Below, one piece after another: positions 26,992 to 36,206 of a DNA stretch of 64,000 nt. Source of the DNA: Flavobacterium endophyticum (lineage in GTDB: Bacteria; Bacteroidota; Bacteroidia; Flavobacteriales; Flavobacteriaceae); contig NZ_RBLC01000001.1 of assembly GCF_003634455.1 (NCBI RefSeq), positions 434,001-498,000 on the forward strand. The letters run 5' to 3'. A program made the position numbers and the translations under genes. The notes below the pieces were generated by a model. The model did no database searches. It worked only from the letters and a program-made list of their open reading frames with translations, and was not told the DNA's origin. Position 1 is the stretch's first letter, and each line of letters starts with the position of its first letter.

Positions 26992-29205
26992 TCAAAGTAC
27001 TAACAGGCCTTGCTCTCGCAAAGAATTCACTGGCCTGCTCTGCCAAAACAATTCAAAATCGTCTAATCCTGCATTTTCATAATCTGTCTTCATTTCTTGG
27101 TAAGTATAGATTTTTGAATTAGAAACAGCTATCTTAGCGAGCATATCAGCTAGCCAAATTCCTTGTTCCTTGCTTGCCGTAATACTGAAAGCTTCTTTTT
27201 TGGTATGAAAATCCAACGAAGCCATTTCCCAAGAATTTCCTTTTTTAGACTTGTTATAGGTTGAAATAGAAGGCTTGCTACCTATCCAGACTATTTTTGC
27301 CGAAGGTTTTACCAACGAATCTTCTTCTTCATGTATTGCATTATAAATGTAATCGCTTGGTATTTTGGTACGCGGTACTTTGAATTCAAACCAATTCTGA
27401 AGCGGAAAGTCAAAACAGATTCCATGCATATAGTTAAAAAGCGATTTTTTTAGTCCGAAACTGAACGCATCATGGTCGGTTCCAGTTTTGTCAATATGAA
27501 TGATATCGTTATTTGCAAAAGCTCCAACGACTTCCGTTTCTTTCAAGACTCCAAATTTTTCAGGATACATCCCCACCGGACTATGTGCCGTCATGGCAAA
27601 TTGATGCCAAAAACCGGACTGCAGAATTCCGATTTCGAATAACTGACGTACCATTTCTAACGAATCAATAGTCTCCTGAGCTGTTTGGGTCGGAAAACCG
27701 TACATCAAATAAGCATGCACCATAATTCCTGCTTCAGTAAAATTCCTCGTCACGCGAGCTACCTGTGCCACAGTCACGCCTTTTTGGATGAGTTCCAACA
27801 GCCTGTCAGATGCGACTTCCAATCCTCCAGAGATTGCAATACAGCCGGAGGCCTTAAGCAACAGGCATAAATCTCGGGTAAAACTTTTTTCAAAACGAAT
27901 ATTTGTCCACCAAGTAACCGTCAGTTTTCTTCGGAGAATCTCCAACGCCAAAGCCCTCATTAATGCAGGAGGTGCCGCTTCATCAACAAAATGGAAACCG
28001 TTTTGTCCCGTTTGTGCAATCAGTTCCTCCATTCTATCGCAGAGTAACTTGGCGGCAACCGGCTCGTATATTTTTATATAGTCTAATGAAATATCACAGA
28101 AGGTACATTTTCCCCAATAGCAGCCATGGGCCATAGTAAGTTTGTTCCATCTTCCGTCGCTCCACATTCTATGCATCGGATTGACGATTTCTATGACAGA
28201 AATATAGTGGTCCAGAAGCAGGTCGGAATAGTCCGGCGTTCCTACTTCGGACTGTTTATAGTCTTTTTTAGGAGAATTATTTTTATAGACAACCTTTCCG
28301 TTCTCTAAAAGAAAAGTTCGCTTATAGGAATCATATTCTGAATTCTGCATGCTCAAGATCAGCTCTTCAAGCGGCACTTCACCGTCATCCAATGTAATAA
28401 AATCAAAGAACTCCATCACTCTGACATCCGCCAGTGAACGCAGTTCCGTATTTGGAAAGCCGCCTCCCATCGCAATCTTTGTCTCGGAAAAATGCTTTTT
28501 AATAAATTGGGCACTTTTAAAAGCACTGTATAAATTACCTGGAAAAGGAACTGAAAAGCAAACCAATTGCGGTTGCAGCTTTTTCATTTTCTTATCTAGA
28601 TTTTCAAGCAATAGCCTATCTATATAAGTCGGCTCTTTTTGCAACATTTCGTAAAGCGAATCAAAAGAATTGGCAGAACGTCCCATTCTTTCTGCATAGC
28701 GACTGAATCCGAAATTTTCATCGACACACTCGATAATCAGGTCTGAAATATCTTCAAGATATAAAGTCGCCAAATGCTTGGCTTTATCTTGCGTCCCCAT
28801 TGTTCCAAATGCCCAATCCAATTCTTCCAATTGTGAAAACCGTGAGGCTTCCGGCAGAAAATCTTCTTGACAAATCAGATGAGAAAGCGTAGGATTTTTG
28901 CCTTGCAGAAACAGCATGACCGAATCAATCGTTTTGATATACTCTTCTTGAAGTGCAAGAATCCTCTTTGCATTTTCTGATTTTTCTTTCGCTTTTTCGG
29001 CTTCAATAAACAAATCAGTTAATCCTTGCTTTGAAAATAATTCCAATATGATTTCAATCCCAAGGTCAGCTTGAAAGGATGAAATGTTTTTCGTGTTCAA
29101 AAATCCTTTTATATAAGCCGTAGCCGGATAGGGAGTATTCAGCTGGGTAAAAGGTGGCGTGATTAGAAAAACGGTAGGATTCAAAACATACAAATTGAAT
29201 TGCAA
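26992..29205 (-). CDS. B12-binding-type radical SAM protein with CX4CX2C motif
   Basis: 737 residues. N-terminal half: DUF-like helical region, then a cobalamin-binding-type Rossmann region about 205-300 (LVCFSVPFPGN, IAMGGGFPNT, FFDFITLDDGE). Radical SAM core about 350-560: the cluster cysteines are C362, C367 and C370 (GCYWGKCTFC), i.e. CX4CX2C rather than the usual CX3CX2C. GGLEVASDRLLELIQKG fits the SAM-binding strand region. The C-terminal 170 residues are unique. Similar proteins act as methylases or cyclases on unknown substrates; no substrate or precursor peptide gene is visible nearby. Monocistronic. Confidence 0.85.
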   Translation of the reverse strand: MQFNLYVLNPTVFLITPPFTQLNTPYPATAYIKGFLNTKNISSFQADLGIEIILELFSKQGLTDLFIEAEKAKEKSENAKRILALQEEYIKTIDSVMLFLQGKNPTLSHLICQEDFLPEASRFSQLEELDWAFGTMGTQDKAKHLATLYLEDISDLIIECVDENFGFSRYAERMGRSANSFDSLYEMLQKEPTYIDRLLLENLDKKMKKLQPQLVCFSVPFPGNLYSAFKSAQFIKKHFSETKIAMGGGFPNTELRSLADVRVMEFFDFITLDDGEVPLEELILSMQNSEYDSYKRTFLLENGKVVYKNNSPKKDYKQSEVGTPDYSDLLLDHYISVIEIVNPMHRMWSDGRWNKLTMAHGCYWGKCTFCDISLDYIKIYEPVAAKLLCDRMEELIAQTGQNGFHFVDEAAPPALMRALALEILRRKLTVTWWTNIRFEKSFTRDLCLLLKASGCIAISGGLEVASDRLLELIQKGVTVAQVARVTRNFTEAGIMVHAYLMYGFPTQTAQETIDSLEMVRQLFEIGILQSGFWHQFAMTAHSPVGMYPEKFGVLKETEVVGAFANNDIIHIDKTGTDHDAFSFGLKKSLFNYMHGICFDFPLQNWFEFKVPRTKIPSDYIYNAIHEEEDSLVKPSAKIVWIGSKPSISTYNKSKKGNSWEMASLDFHTKKEAFSITASKEQGIWLADMLAKIAVSNSKIYTYQEMKTDYENAGLDDFELFWQSRPVNSLREQGLLVL

Positions 29206-29245
29206 AAATATTGCTTATTTATGAAAATGCCTGTATAAAAAGAAA

Positions 29246-29272
29246 AAACTCCCGATTGGGAGTTTTTGAATT
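29246..29272 (-). terminator. terminator of the 4-TM protein gene
   Basis: Minus-strand stem AAACTCCC / GGGAGTTT followed by a T-run, just after the stop at 29279 and 40 bp upstream of the radical SAM start. Confidence 0.8.
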
Positions 29273-29278
29273 CTAAAT

Positions 29279-29962
29279 TTAATCTTTAGTCAGGAATTCA
29301 TCGAGTGCTTCTTCCCGAATTTCTTGCTCTTCTTTATAGAGATTTTTTAGGTATTTTTCCATCCCAAAAAACATGATTATAAGTAAGAACAGAATGGTTG
29401 CCATATAATAAGACGTTCCCATTCCAATAGAAATCATTCCACCTCCCATACCATCAGCCATTGATGAAACGGCGTTCAGTTCGCTCGAACTTTTGATGAT
29501 GATACCGAAAATCAGCAACACCACAAATCCGATGGCTGAAAAAATGATATGCAGCAAACCTTTACGTTTGATTCTTATAAAACTGAATATGAGTCCGGCT
29601 ATAGCCATCAGAAACGGAATCCCCATCATAATCATCATCGCGATTCTTGAATTTTTCTCATCAGCAGTTTCTGCTGGCAACGGAAGCCCTTCTGTTTTCT
29701 TCGGATTTCCATCTTCATCAACTGAAGAATCTTGAGTCGTATCAAACAAATCTTTTCCTAGTTTTTCCTGCATTTTTTTTGAAAATTCATTGCTTTTCAT
29801 TTTTTCTTTCATGTCTGTTCCTACAACATAGTCAAAACCAGTTACAGAAACCAATTCTGTCGTACCACATTTGATGGTTATAAACGGAAAGAAAAAACAG
29901 ATTAAGATTACCGTATAACTTGGAATCGGAAGTAAATCTGAAATAATTTTGAGTGCTCTCAT
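29279..29962 (-). CDS. multi-pass membrane protein of unknown function
   Basis: 227 residues. One TM near the N-terminus (about 14-32), an extramembrane Lys/Glu/Asp-rich stretch (about 50-105), then three TM helices (about 108-130, 137-157, 185-205). The end is acidic and charged (KNLYKEEQEIREEALDEFL). It starts 83 bp after the TPR gene of the rtcB operon on the same strand; co-transcription is possible but not certain. Family not recognised. Confidence 0.65.
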   Translation of the reverse strand: MRALKIISDLLPIPSYTVILICFFFPFITIKCGTTELVSVTGFDYVVGTDMKEKMKSNEFSKKMQEKLGKDLFDTTQDSSVDEDGNPKKTEGLPLPAETADEKNSRIAMMIMMGIPFLMAIAGLIFSFIRIKRKGLLHIIFSAIGFVVLLIFGIIIKSSSELNAVSSMADGMGGGMISIGMGTSYYMATILFLLIIMFFGMEKYLKNLYKEEQEIREEALDEFLTKD

Positions 29963-30045
29963 AAAAGGTTTGTCTTTTTTATATTCATTTCAAACATAAC
30001 ACATATATCTTAAATTTCAGACAAAACCGATTCCATTTTATAAAA

Positions 30046-30570
30046 TTATTTTTTTCCTGATTTCTTTTTAGGCTTTACTTTTTTCTTTTTAACCAACTCC
30101 ATCTTATTCTTAATCCTCTTTTCAACTTCGCTGATTTCAGATTCTGAAGCATAGCAAATAGAATGCAACTTCGCATTCCTGATTTCTTTCTTTGCTTTCT
30201 TGAATTCATGCTGCGCCTCAAACAGAATGGCTTTCTTTATAAAAATCTCGGCTTTACTTATACCTTTAATAGTAAGTGCAAAATCGATTAGTTTCTGCGC
30301 TTCTTCATAATCTTCATTTAGGATAAGCGTTTGGATATAATGCGGATAGACTTCAAGCGCATGGATATTGATCGTAAAGGCTTCTTCAAAGTAATTTTTA
30401 GCAGCTTCATAATTCAATAGCTGTTCTGCTTGAATTCTTCCGTAAAGACAAAGCACCATGGTATTTTTAGCATCATAGGAAAAAGCGTAATCTAAAGACT
30501 CTATGGTTTCTTCAAGCGAATATGGATAGCTATCCAATGCTTGGAATACATATTTATCAATTGTTTTCAT
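30046..30570 (-). CDS. TPR-like protein coupled to prfH
   Basis: 174 residues, no signal peptide, so cytoplasmic. Helical repeats of TPR type ([56 protein letters not shown]). The tail is strongly basic ([14 protein letters not shown]), which could bind RNA or ribosomes. Its start overlaps the end of prfH by 14 nt, so the two are translationally coupled. This suggests a role in the same repair process, which is inference. Confidence 0.75.
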   Translation of the reverse strand: MKTIDKYVFQALDSYPYSLEETIESLDYAFSYDAKNTMVLCLYGRIQAEQLLNYEAAKNYFEEAFTINIHALEVYPHYIQTLILNEDYEEAQKLIDFALTIKGISKAEIFIKKAILFEAQHEFKKAKKEIRNAKLHSICYASESEISEVEKRIKNKMELVKKKKVKPKKKSGKK

Positions 30571-31246
30571 TTCTTAAATCTGTTTTTAATTTCTGGCGTA
30601 TTCCTTTGTAGCTTTTCTCAATTTTATTCTTCTTGAAATCTGTGCCGGTAAATGTTCTTGTGGGATTACCACGCTGAATATTCAACTGGTTTTCCCATTG
30701 CTTACCGACATGATTCTTGAGTTCTTGCAAGGTTTCGCCTTCTAATTTTTTTAATAATCGTTCTGTTGCCAGTTTTTTGTTTTGGTGCTGCGAACGACTG
30801 TCCATTGCCACGACAGCAATTCCTGTCGGCAGATGTGTCGCTCTGACAGCAGAACTCACTTTGTTGACGTGCTGACCTCCTGCTCCTGAACTTCGCATTG
30901 CTTGGTACTGGATATCGTTTTCTGAAACTGTCCAATTCTTTTGTGGCTCTATTTCAAAAATTCCGATAAACCAATTCTTGCGTTTGTGCATCTTTCTGAA
31001 TTGGCTTTGCCCGATCCATTGAATCGTTCCCAACCAAGAATTTGCAAAGGTTGTAGCATTTTTTCCTTTCAAGGAAACTGTAGCTGTTTCGACCGTTCCA
31101 TTTTCAGAACCTGCTTGTCGCTGCAACACTATAGCTTCGAGTTGCTGTTCTTGTGCTTCTTCCAAAACTTTTTTAAGCACTTGGGCAACTACCCAAGTGC
31201 ATTCTGCAGGTCCGCGACCCGCTGTTATCTGAATTATTTTTTCCAT
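30557..31246 (-). CDS. prfH: peptide chain release factor-like protein PrfH
   Basis: 229 residues, class I release-factor fold without the codon-recognition domain. GGQ motif in [20 protein letters not shown], with the N-terminus [14 protein letters not shown] typical of PrfH. It lies 11 bp after rtcB, the standard partner. Published work on such pairs shows PrfH acting on ribosomes whose decoding-centre 16S rRNA has been cut, followed by RtcB ligation; I apply that by homology. It overlaps a TPR gene downstream. Confidence 0.93.
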   Translation of the reverse strand: MEKIIQITAGRGPAECTWVVAQVLKKVLEEAQEQQLEAIVLQRQAGSENGTVETATVSLKGKNATTFANSWLGTIQWIGQSQFRKMHKRKNWFIGIFEIEPQKNWTVSENDIQYQAMRSSGAGGQHVNKVSSAVRATHLPTGIAVVAMDSRSQHQNKKLATERLLKKLEGETLQELKNHVGKQWENQLNIQRGNPTRTFTGTDFKKNKIEKSYKGIRQKLKTDLRNENN

Positions 31247-31257
31247 TTTTTTACTTT

Positions 31258-32649
31258 TTAACGGTCCATCCTGACAATTTTCGGAGTAAAAGTTCCAAGT
31301 ACTTCTACCAATTCGCTCTGGTTCGCCATTACCTTCGTAATGTCTTTGTATGCCATGGGTGCTTCATCAATATTGCCTCCAATCAGAGTGACATCATTGG
31401 CCTGCAGCACTTTTTTAATTTCGCTTTGCGTAAAAGTACTTTTGCACTTTGCTCTTGAAAATAATCTTCCGGCACCATGAGAAGCCGAATTCAAGCTTTC
31501 TGTATTTCCTTTTCCTCTAACAATATAGCCTGGCGCAGTCATCGAACCTGGAATGATTCCCAATTGTCCTTCTGCCGCTGGAGTCGCTCCTTTTCTATGA
31601 ACGATACATTCCTTGCCATTGACCATTTCCTTCCATGCAAAATTGTGATGGTTTTCGATGGTCACTACTACTCTTTTTCCAAGCGCTTTGGCTATTCTCC
31701 GATGGATATCGTCATGGCAAGCCTTGGCATAATCACCAGCCAGATTCATTGCCAGCCAATATTCCTTTCCGTCATGCGTGTTCAGATCGAGCCAAGCCAA
31801 ATGCTGTACATTTTTTGGCAACGGACATTGTTTTGTTGCCAGATAGGTATAATGCTTCGCAATATTAGCTCCTAATCCTCGCGATCCGCTGTGCGAAAGA
31901 ACAGCGAAATACTCCCCTGCTCCTATCTTCCACTCGTCAAGCGGATTATCGATTTTGACTATTCCAAACTCCACAAAATGATTTCCTCCTCCAGACGTAC
32001 CTAACTGTTTATAAGCTTTGTCCAAAAGGCGTTTCAACAGCAGAATGTCTTGAAATTCTTGTCTGTAAAATACCTCATGATCCGCCTTTATTGCATGCGT
32101 TTCATTCATTCCAAACTTGGTATGGTCTTTCAAGATACCCTGCAGCTGATGATCTTTCCCTTTCAGGAAGGATGCCGGCAGATCAAAAATCGAAAGGCTC
32201 ATGCGGCAACCAATATCGACACCAACTCCATACGGAATCACCGCATTGTCTGTTGCTAAAACACCCCCAATCGGCAGACCATATCCTGAGTGCGCATCGG
32301 GCATCAAAGCCCCTACTATCGAAATCGGCAGTTTCAATGAGTCATACAATTGAAACTTGGCCTGTTCATCGATTTCATTTTCTCCAAAAATCGTAAATGG
32401 AACTCGCGTCGTTTTCAATTGGTGCATTCTCACTTGCACAGGATTTATCAAACCTTCGGCAACTTTCCCCCAAGTTCCATGTCCGCTGAATTTATCCGGA
32501 TAGAGCAAAACTTCTTTTGCTTCTGCTAGGATAGATTCTTTTTTTTCTCTTTTTCTATATCTATTTATCTGCCCTAAGGCGATATTTATTGAATTGTTTT
32601 TTGGAAAGCCTAATTTGATAAGGTCTTTTCCAGATAATTTATTTCCCAT
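31258..32649 (-). CDS. rtcB: RtcB-family RNA ligase (RtcB2 type, PrfH-linked)
   Basis: 463 residues from ATG 32649. The ORF extends to a TTG at 32694, but [15 protein letters not shown] fits the family start. GTP/Mn-dependent ligase joining 2',3'-cyclic phosphate or 3'-phosphate to 5'-OH RNA ends. Active-site blocks are present: [10 protein letters not shown] (metal Cys), [16 protein letters not shown] (metal His), HRKGATPA and SASHGAGR (guanylated His region). The gene neighbourhood with prfH identifies the branch proposed to repair cleaved 16S rRNA. A 27-codon ORF and a terminator lie upstream. Confidence 0.94.
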   Translation of the reverse strand: MGNKLSGKDLIKLGFPKNNSINIALGQINRYRKREKKESILAEAKEVLLYPDKFSGHGTWGKVAEGLINPVQVRMHQLKTTRVPFTIFGENEIDEQAKFQLYDSLKLPISIVGALMPDAHSGYGLPIGGVLATDNAVIPYGVGVDIGCRMSLSIFDLPASFLKGKDHQLQGILKDHTKFGMNETHAIKADHEVFYRQEFQDILLLKRLLDKAYKQLGTSGGGNHFVEFGIVKIDNPLDEWKIGAGEYFAVLSHSGSRGLGANIAKHYTYLATKQCPLPKNVQHLAWLDLNTHDGKEYWLAMNLAGDYAKACHDDIHRRIAKALGKRVVVTIENHHNFAWKEMVNGKECIVHRKGATPAAEGQLGIIPGSMTAPGYIVRGKGNTESLNSASHGAGRLFSRAKCKSTFTQSEIKKVLQANDVTLIGGNIDEAPMAYKDITKVMANQSELVEVLGTFTPKIVRMDR

Positions 32650-32736
32650 AAATTTTGTTGATTCATAATTTCTTTGCGCACAGCCTTGAATCAATTTCTA
32701 AATAATTTAAAAATGAGACATAAGCGTGCTAAACCT

Positions 32737-32754
32737 TTTATCCCTTCGGATAAA
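32737..32754. promoter_or_regulatory. small hairpin in the rtcB 5' region
   Basis: Perfect 7-bp stem TTTATCC / GGATAAA around a 4-base loop, between the terminator and the rtcB start. No promoter matching TAnnTTTG was found between the terminator and rtcB. Confidence 0.35.
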
Positions 32755-32793
32755 TAATGGAACTGATTTTCGGGAAAATTTTGAAGTGTCTAG

Positions 32794-32831
32794 AATAAAA
32801 AAGCCCGAAACTAAATGGCTTCGGGCTTTTT
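32794..32831 (-). terminator. terminator/possible attenuator upstream of rtcB
   Basis: Minus-strand stem AAAGCCCGAA / TTCGGGCTTT with a 9-base loop, then TTTTTTATTC. It lies 22 bp after the stop of the 27-codon ORF and about 145 bp before rtcB. On the plus strand it also has a T-run, but no plus-strand gene precedes it. Confidence 0.8.
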
Positions 32832-32852
32832 CATATATCTAAAAATGTATTT

Positions 32853-32936
32853 CTAAGATTGAAATAAGCCACGAAGTCGCACCGCACCAAATCCTGTTGG
32901 TGAGTAGCTTTGAAATGATGATGTTGATACAAACAT
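32853..32936 (-). CDS. 27-residue peptide ORF, possible leader peptide
   Basis: ATG 32934-32936 to TAG 32853-32855 on the minus strand. The peptide starts MFVSTSSFQSYSPTG and ends VRLRGLFQS. It is rich in Ser and ends basic, with no hydrophobic helix. An internal 6-bp hairpin (CACCAA / TTGGTG) lies at 32885-32902. It is followed by a terminator and then rtcB. A sequence CTAAATATTTG about 40 bp upstream could be a degenerate promoter. It may be a leader peptide of the rtcB operon, an independent small transcript, or chance. Confidence 0.4.
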   Translation of the reverse strand: MFVSTSSFQSYSPTGFGAVRLRGLFQS

Positions 32937-33020
32937 TTTTCTTCGTTTTAAAAGTGTTACTAATTTTTTCGTGTGCAAATATTTAGAATAGTTTTCGGAT
33001 TATCCAAATTTAATTGTAAA

Positions 33021-33123
33021 AAAGTCGAAAGTTTTTAAAGTTGGAAGTCATAAAGTCCCCTGTTTATCGTATTTATCGTAATTAAAAAGCCATTTATCTT
33101 TCGACTTTTTGACTTTCGACTTT
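33021..33123. repeat. inverted/direct repeats of CTTTCGACTTT
   Basis: AAAGTCGAAAG (33021-33031) is perfectly complementary to CTTTCGACTTT at 33098-33108 and again at 33113-33123. A direct repeat TTTATCGTA lies between. No gene is present in this 246-bp gap between the peptide ORF and bshC. Confidence 0.75.
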
Positions 33124-33182
33124 AAGACTTATTTAATTATTTATGCCTTAATTTTATTTATTTTTACAAAAATTTCTAAACT

Positions 33183-34781
33183 ATGCCAACCGACTGTATC
33201 AGTTATCAAGAATCTGGTTATTTCACATCGCTCATCAACGATTATCTAAATCAAAAACCAGACGTACAGTCGCTTTACCATCGATTTCCTACTTTAGAAA
33301 ATTTTGAAAAGCAATTGCTTGAAAAAGAAAAGAATTTCAATTCAAGTGATAATTTGAAGCGAAAAACGTTGGTTTCTGCTTTAGAAAAACAATATTCAAA
33401 ACTCAATGTTTCTGACTTGACAAAATTGAACATTCAAGCATTGGGAAGTTCTAAAACATTTACGATTACGACCGGGCATCAGCTAAACTTGTTTACTGGA
33501 CCATTGTATTTTTTATATAAAATCGTTTCGACGATCAATCTTACGAAGCAATTAAAATTAAAATATCCTGAGTATAATTTCGTGCCAGTATATTGGATGG
33601 CAACGGAAGATCATGATTTTGAAGAAATCAACTATTTCAATCTCCATGGAAAAAAAGTACGTTGGAATACAGAAAGCGGCGGACCAGTAGGAAGATTGTC
33701 TACTCAAGGATTAGAAGAGGTCTTTGAAATTTTTTCTTTGGAACTAGGCATCGGAAAAAATGCGGAATATCTTAAAAAACTGTTTCATGAATCCTATGTA
33801 AATCATACTAATTTGGCGGATGCGACTCGCTTTCTTGCGAACGAATTATTTGGAAAAACGGGCTTAGTGATTTTGGATGCTGATACTCCTGAACTAAAAA
33901 AGATATTTATTCCCCATGCAAAGGAAGAGCTTCTGAAACAGACCTCGTATCAAAAGGTAATGGAAACTTCCGAAAAGCTAAAAGATTATAATATCCAAGT
34001 AAATCCACGCGAAATCAACCTTTTTTATATCGAAGACGATTTCCGTGAGCGAATTATTCTGCAAAACGGATACTACTATATCAACAACAGAGAACTAAAA
34101 TTTACGCAATCAGAAATAGTACAACTGCTAGAAAACCATCCTGAAAAGTTCAGCCCTAATGTTATCATGCGACCTCTATATCAAGAAGTCATCTTGCCGA
34201 ATCTTTGCTATATCGGCGGCGGCGGCGAATTAGCCTATTGGTTGGAATTAAAATCATATTTTGAAGCTTCTGACGTTACTTTTCCTATTTTGCTTTTGCG
34301 AAATTCGGTTCTTTTAGCTACAGAAAAATTAGCAAAAAAAGCAGACAAATTAAATCTAACGTGGAAAGACCTATTTTCAAAACAACAAGATTTGATGAAT
34401 GCTAAAGTGAAAACGTTTTCAGAATTCCCAATTGATTTTACAGAGCAGAAAGCATTTTTAAGAAAACAATTTGATGATCTAAACGAAATGGCAAATCAAA
34501 CCGATAAGTCTTTTATCGGAGCTGTTAAAGCACAAGAAGTCAAACAGATCAAAGGTTTAGATAATCTGGAGAAACGGCTGCTAAAAGCTGAAAAGAAAAA
34601 GCATCAAGAAGAATTGGAACGCATAGCTGATCTTCAGAATGAGCTATTCCCGAACAAAAGCTTGCAGGAAAGGATTGTGAACTTTTCTGAGTTTTATCTC
34701 GGATATGGCGATGTGCTGCTCGATAAATTGTTTGAAGAATTGAATCCTTTGGAGCAAGAATTTAAAGTCGTAGTTCTTTAG
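33183..34781 (+). CDS. bshC: bacillithiol biosynthesis cysteine-adding enzyme BshC
   Basis: 532 residues, typical family length. Proposed to add cysteine to GlcN-malate in the last step of bacillithiol synthesis. Family signatures seen are TTGHQLNLFTGPLYFLYKI, PVYWMATEDHDFEEIN, LPNLCYIGGGGELAYWLELK and a C-terminal coiled coil (about 430-490). Cytoplasmic. Monocistronic in this window; ndk follows after 107 bp with its own promoter. Confidence 0.96.
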   Translation: MPTDCISYQESGYFTSLINDYLNQKPDVQSLYHRFPTLENFEKQLLEKEKNFNSSDNLKRKTLVSALEKQYSKLNVSDLTKLNIQALGSSKTFTITTGHQLNLFTGPLYFLYKIVSTINLTKQLKLKYPEYNFVPVYWMATEDHDFEEINYFNLHGKKVRWNTESGGPVGRLSTQGLEEVFEIFSLELGIGKNAEYLKKLFHESYVNHTNLADATRFLANELFGKTGLVILDADTPELKKIFIPHAKEELLKQTSYQKVMETSEKLKDYNIQVNPREINLFYIEDDFRERIILQNGYYYINNRELKFTQSEIVQLLENHPEKFSPNVIMRPLYQEVILPNLCYIGGGGELAYWLELKSYFEASDVTFPILLLRNSVLLATEKLAKKADKLNLTWKDLFSKQQDLMNAKVKTFSEFPIDFTEQKAFLRKQFDDLNEMANQTDKSFIGAVKAQEVKQIKGLDNLEKRLLKAEKKKHQEELERIADLQNELFPNKSLQERIVNFSEFYLGYGDVLLDKLFEELNPLEQEFKVVVL

Positions 34782-34858
34782 TGACTGTCAGTTCAGACAA
34801 TACTTAAATTTATACTCCTAATTCTTGCAATTGTTTTTCGTGTTCTGTTAAAAAACAC

Positions 34859-34866
34859 TACTTTTG
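34859..34866 (+). promoter_or_regulatory. ndk -7 element TACTTTTG
   Basis: Exact TAnnTTTG match ending 22 bp before the ndk ATG. Confidence 0.65.
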
Positions 34867-34888
34867 CGCCAAATCTAAAAAAAATACA

Positions 34889-35308
34889 ATGGCAACGAAT
34901 AGAACATTCACAATGATTAAGCCTGATGCAGTTGAAAACGGACACATCGGCGGAATTTTAAACATGATTACAGAAGGTGGTTTTAAAATTGTTTCTTTGA
35001 AACTGACACAGCTTACTGTAGCTGATGCTCAAAAATTTTATGCTGTTCACAGCGCAAGACCATTCTACGGAGAATTGGTTGAATTCATGTCTAGAGGTCC
35101 AATCGTAGCGGCAATCTTAGAAAAAGATAACGCTGTTGAAGATTTCAGAACTTTAATCGGGGCTACAAATCCTGCTGATGCTGCTGAAGGAACTATCCGT
35201 AAAAAATATGCAAAATCAATCGGAGAGAACGCTGTTCACGGTTCTGATAGCGATGAAAATGCAGCTATCGAAGGTGCTTTCCACTTCGCTGGAAGAGAGC
35301 AATTCTAA
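34889..35308 (+). CDS. ndk: nucleoside diphosphate kinase
   Basis: 139 residues. It transfers phosphate from NTPs to NDPs through a phospho-His. It begins [11 protein letters not shown]; the active-site His is H117 in NAVHGSDS. The full Ndk fold is present with normal length. Monocistronic with a clear promoter and terminator. Confidence 0.98.
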   Translation: MATNRTFTMIKPDAVENGHIGGILNMITEGGFKIVSLKLTQLTVADAQKFYAVHSARPFYGELVEFMSRGPIVAAILEKDNAVEDFRTLIGATNPADAAEGTIRKKYAKSIGENAVHGSDSDENAAIEGAFHFAGREQF

Positions 35309-35327
35309 TTCGAGGCAAACTAAATAA

Positions 35328-35357
35328 AAAAATCCGTTTCAAATGAAACGGATTTTT
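35328..35357 (+). terminator. ndk terminator
   Basis: Stem AAATCCGTTTC / GAAACGGATTT with A- and T-runs. It may also end the convergent DUF721 transcript. Confidence 0.85.
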
Positions 35358-35384
35358 TTATGTTTAATATTTACTCTTTTGAAT

Positions 35385-35681
35385 CTATCTAAAAATTATT
35401 TCCTTGACAATATCCCGACGAAATTCTTCGTTGATCATTCGTATAATTTTCTCTTTTCCGTAACTCAATTCTTGTCGTAATACCGCTGAAGTAAGTTCTA
35501 CATATAGCGTATTTTTACGTAACGTGACTTCTTTGGTATAACTATTTACGCCATTGCCCATCAAGGAAATCCAAGCTTCTTTTACCGCAATTTGATCAAT
35601 TCCAGGCTGGAGTTTATTGGCTTCGATGATATGCTTCAAAACATCTCCAACCGAACTGTCATTATTTAGTCTCTTCGCCAT
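35385..35681 (-). CDS. DUF721 (DciA-like) protein
   Basis: 98 residues matching DUF721. The central VKEAWISLMGNGVNSYTKEV and VELTSAVLRQELSYGKEKII match the family core. In other bacteria DUF721/DciA loads the replicative helicase DnaB; that role here is by family only. Its start overlaps the end of the lipoprotein gene upstream by 20 nt, which indicates co-translation. Confidence 0.85.
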   Translation of the reverse strand: MAKRLNNDSSVGDVLKHIIEANKLQPGIDQIAVKEAWISLMGNGVNSYTKEVTLRKNTLYVELTSAVLRQELSYGKEKIIRMINEEFRRDIVKEIIFR

Positions 35682-36102
35682 CTAGCAGGTTTATCGGGGT
35701 TGCTTTTTTATATTGGTATTCTATTTTTTGCTGGTTAACAATGGTCATCTTATCTTCAGAAATCGATTTTAATTCTTCTTCCCATTTCGCATATTCTGTT
35801 TTGTAATCCAGATATATCTTTCCATCTTTTTCTACAATTTCAACTGCTTCGGAAGAATCATCTGCAAGAAATTTTCCGTTCAACTGTGGACTTACTTTTT
35901 TACGAAAGCCTCTATAATTACTGCCAATTTCAAAGAAATCATATGTCGTATTGATTTTATAATCTTTTTCCGATCCATCGGCCAAAATTACTTTTTCGAT
36001 TTCCCAATAGCCATTCAGTTTTTTAGCATCTTCTTTTGATACTTTCTGGCCGCAGGCCGTAAGCATCAGCGTTGTAAACAGTAACAGAACTCCTTTTTTC
36101 AT
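35662..36102 (-). CDS. lipocalin-like lipoprotein
   Basis: 146 residues from ATG 36102. The start is chosen because MKKGVLLLFTTLMLTACGQ is a lipoprotein signal peptide with lipobox LTAC; the ORF from 36141 would bury it. The mature part (LNGYWEIEKVILADG...) looks like a small beta-barrel of lipocalin_5 type. Function unknown. It overlaps the DUF721 gene by 20 nt. Confidence 0.75.
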   Translation of the reverse strand: MKKGVLLLFTTLMLTACGQKVSKEDAKKLNGYWEIEKVILADGSEKDYKINTTYDFFEIGSNYRGFRKKVSPQLNGKFLADDSSEAVEIVEKDGKIYLDYKTEYAKWEEELKSISEDKMTIVNQQKIEYQYKKATPINLLDGEETK

Positions 36103-36206
36103 CTTAAAATTTAAAAAAATAAAATTACCACTATTTGTCATGATAAAAAAGCTTCTAGGTTAAACTATTTGGTATTTTTAAAGTCTATATAAGAAACCCT
36201 ACCACC

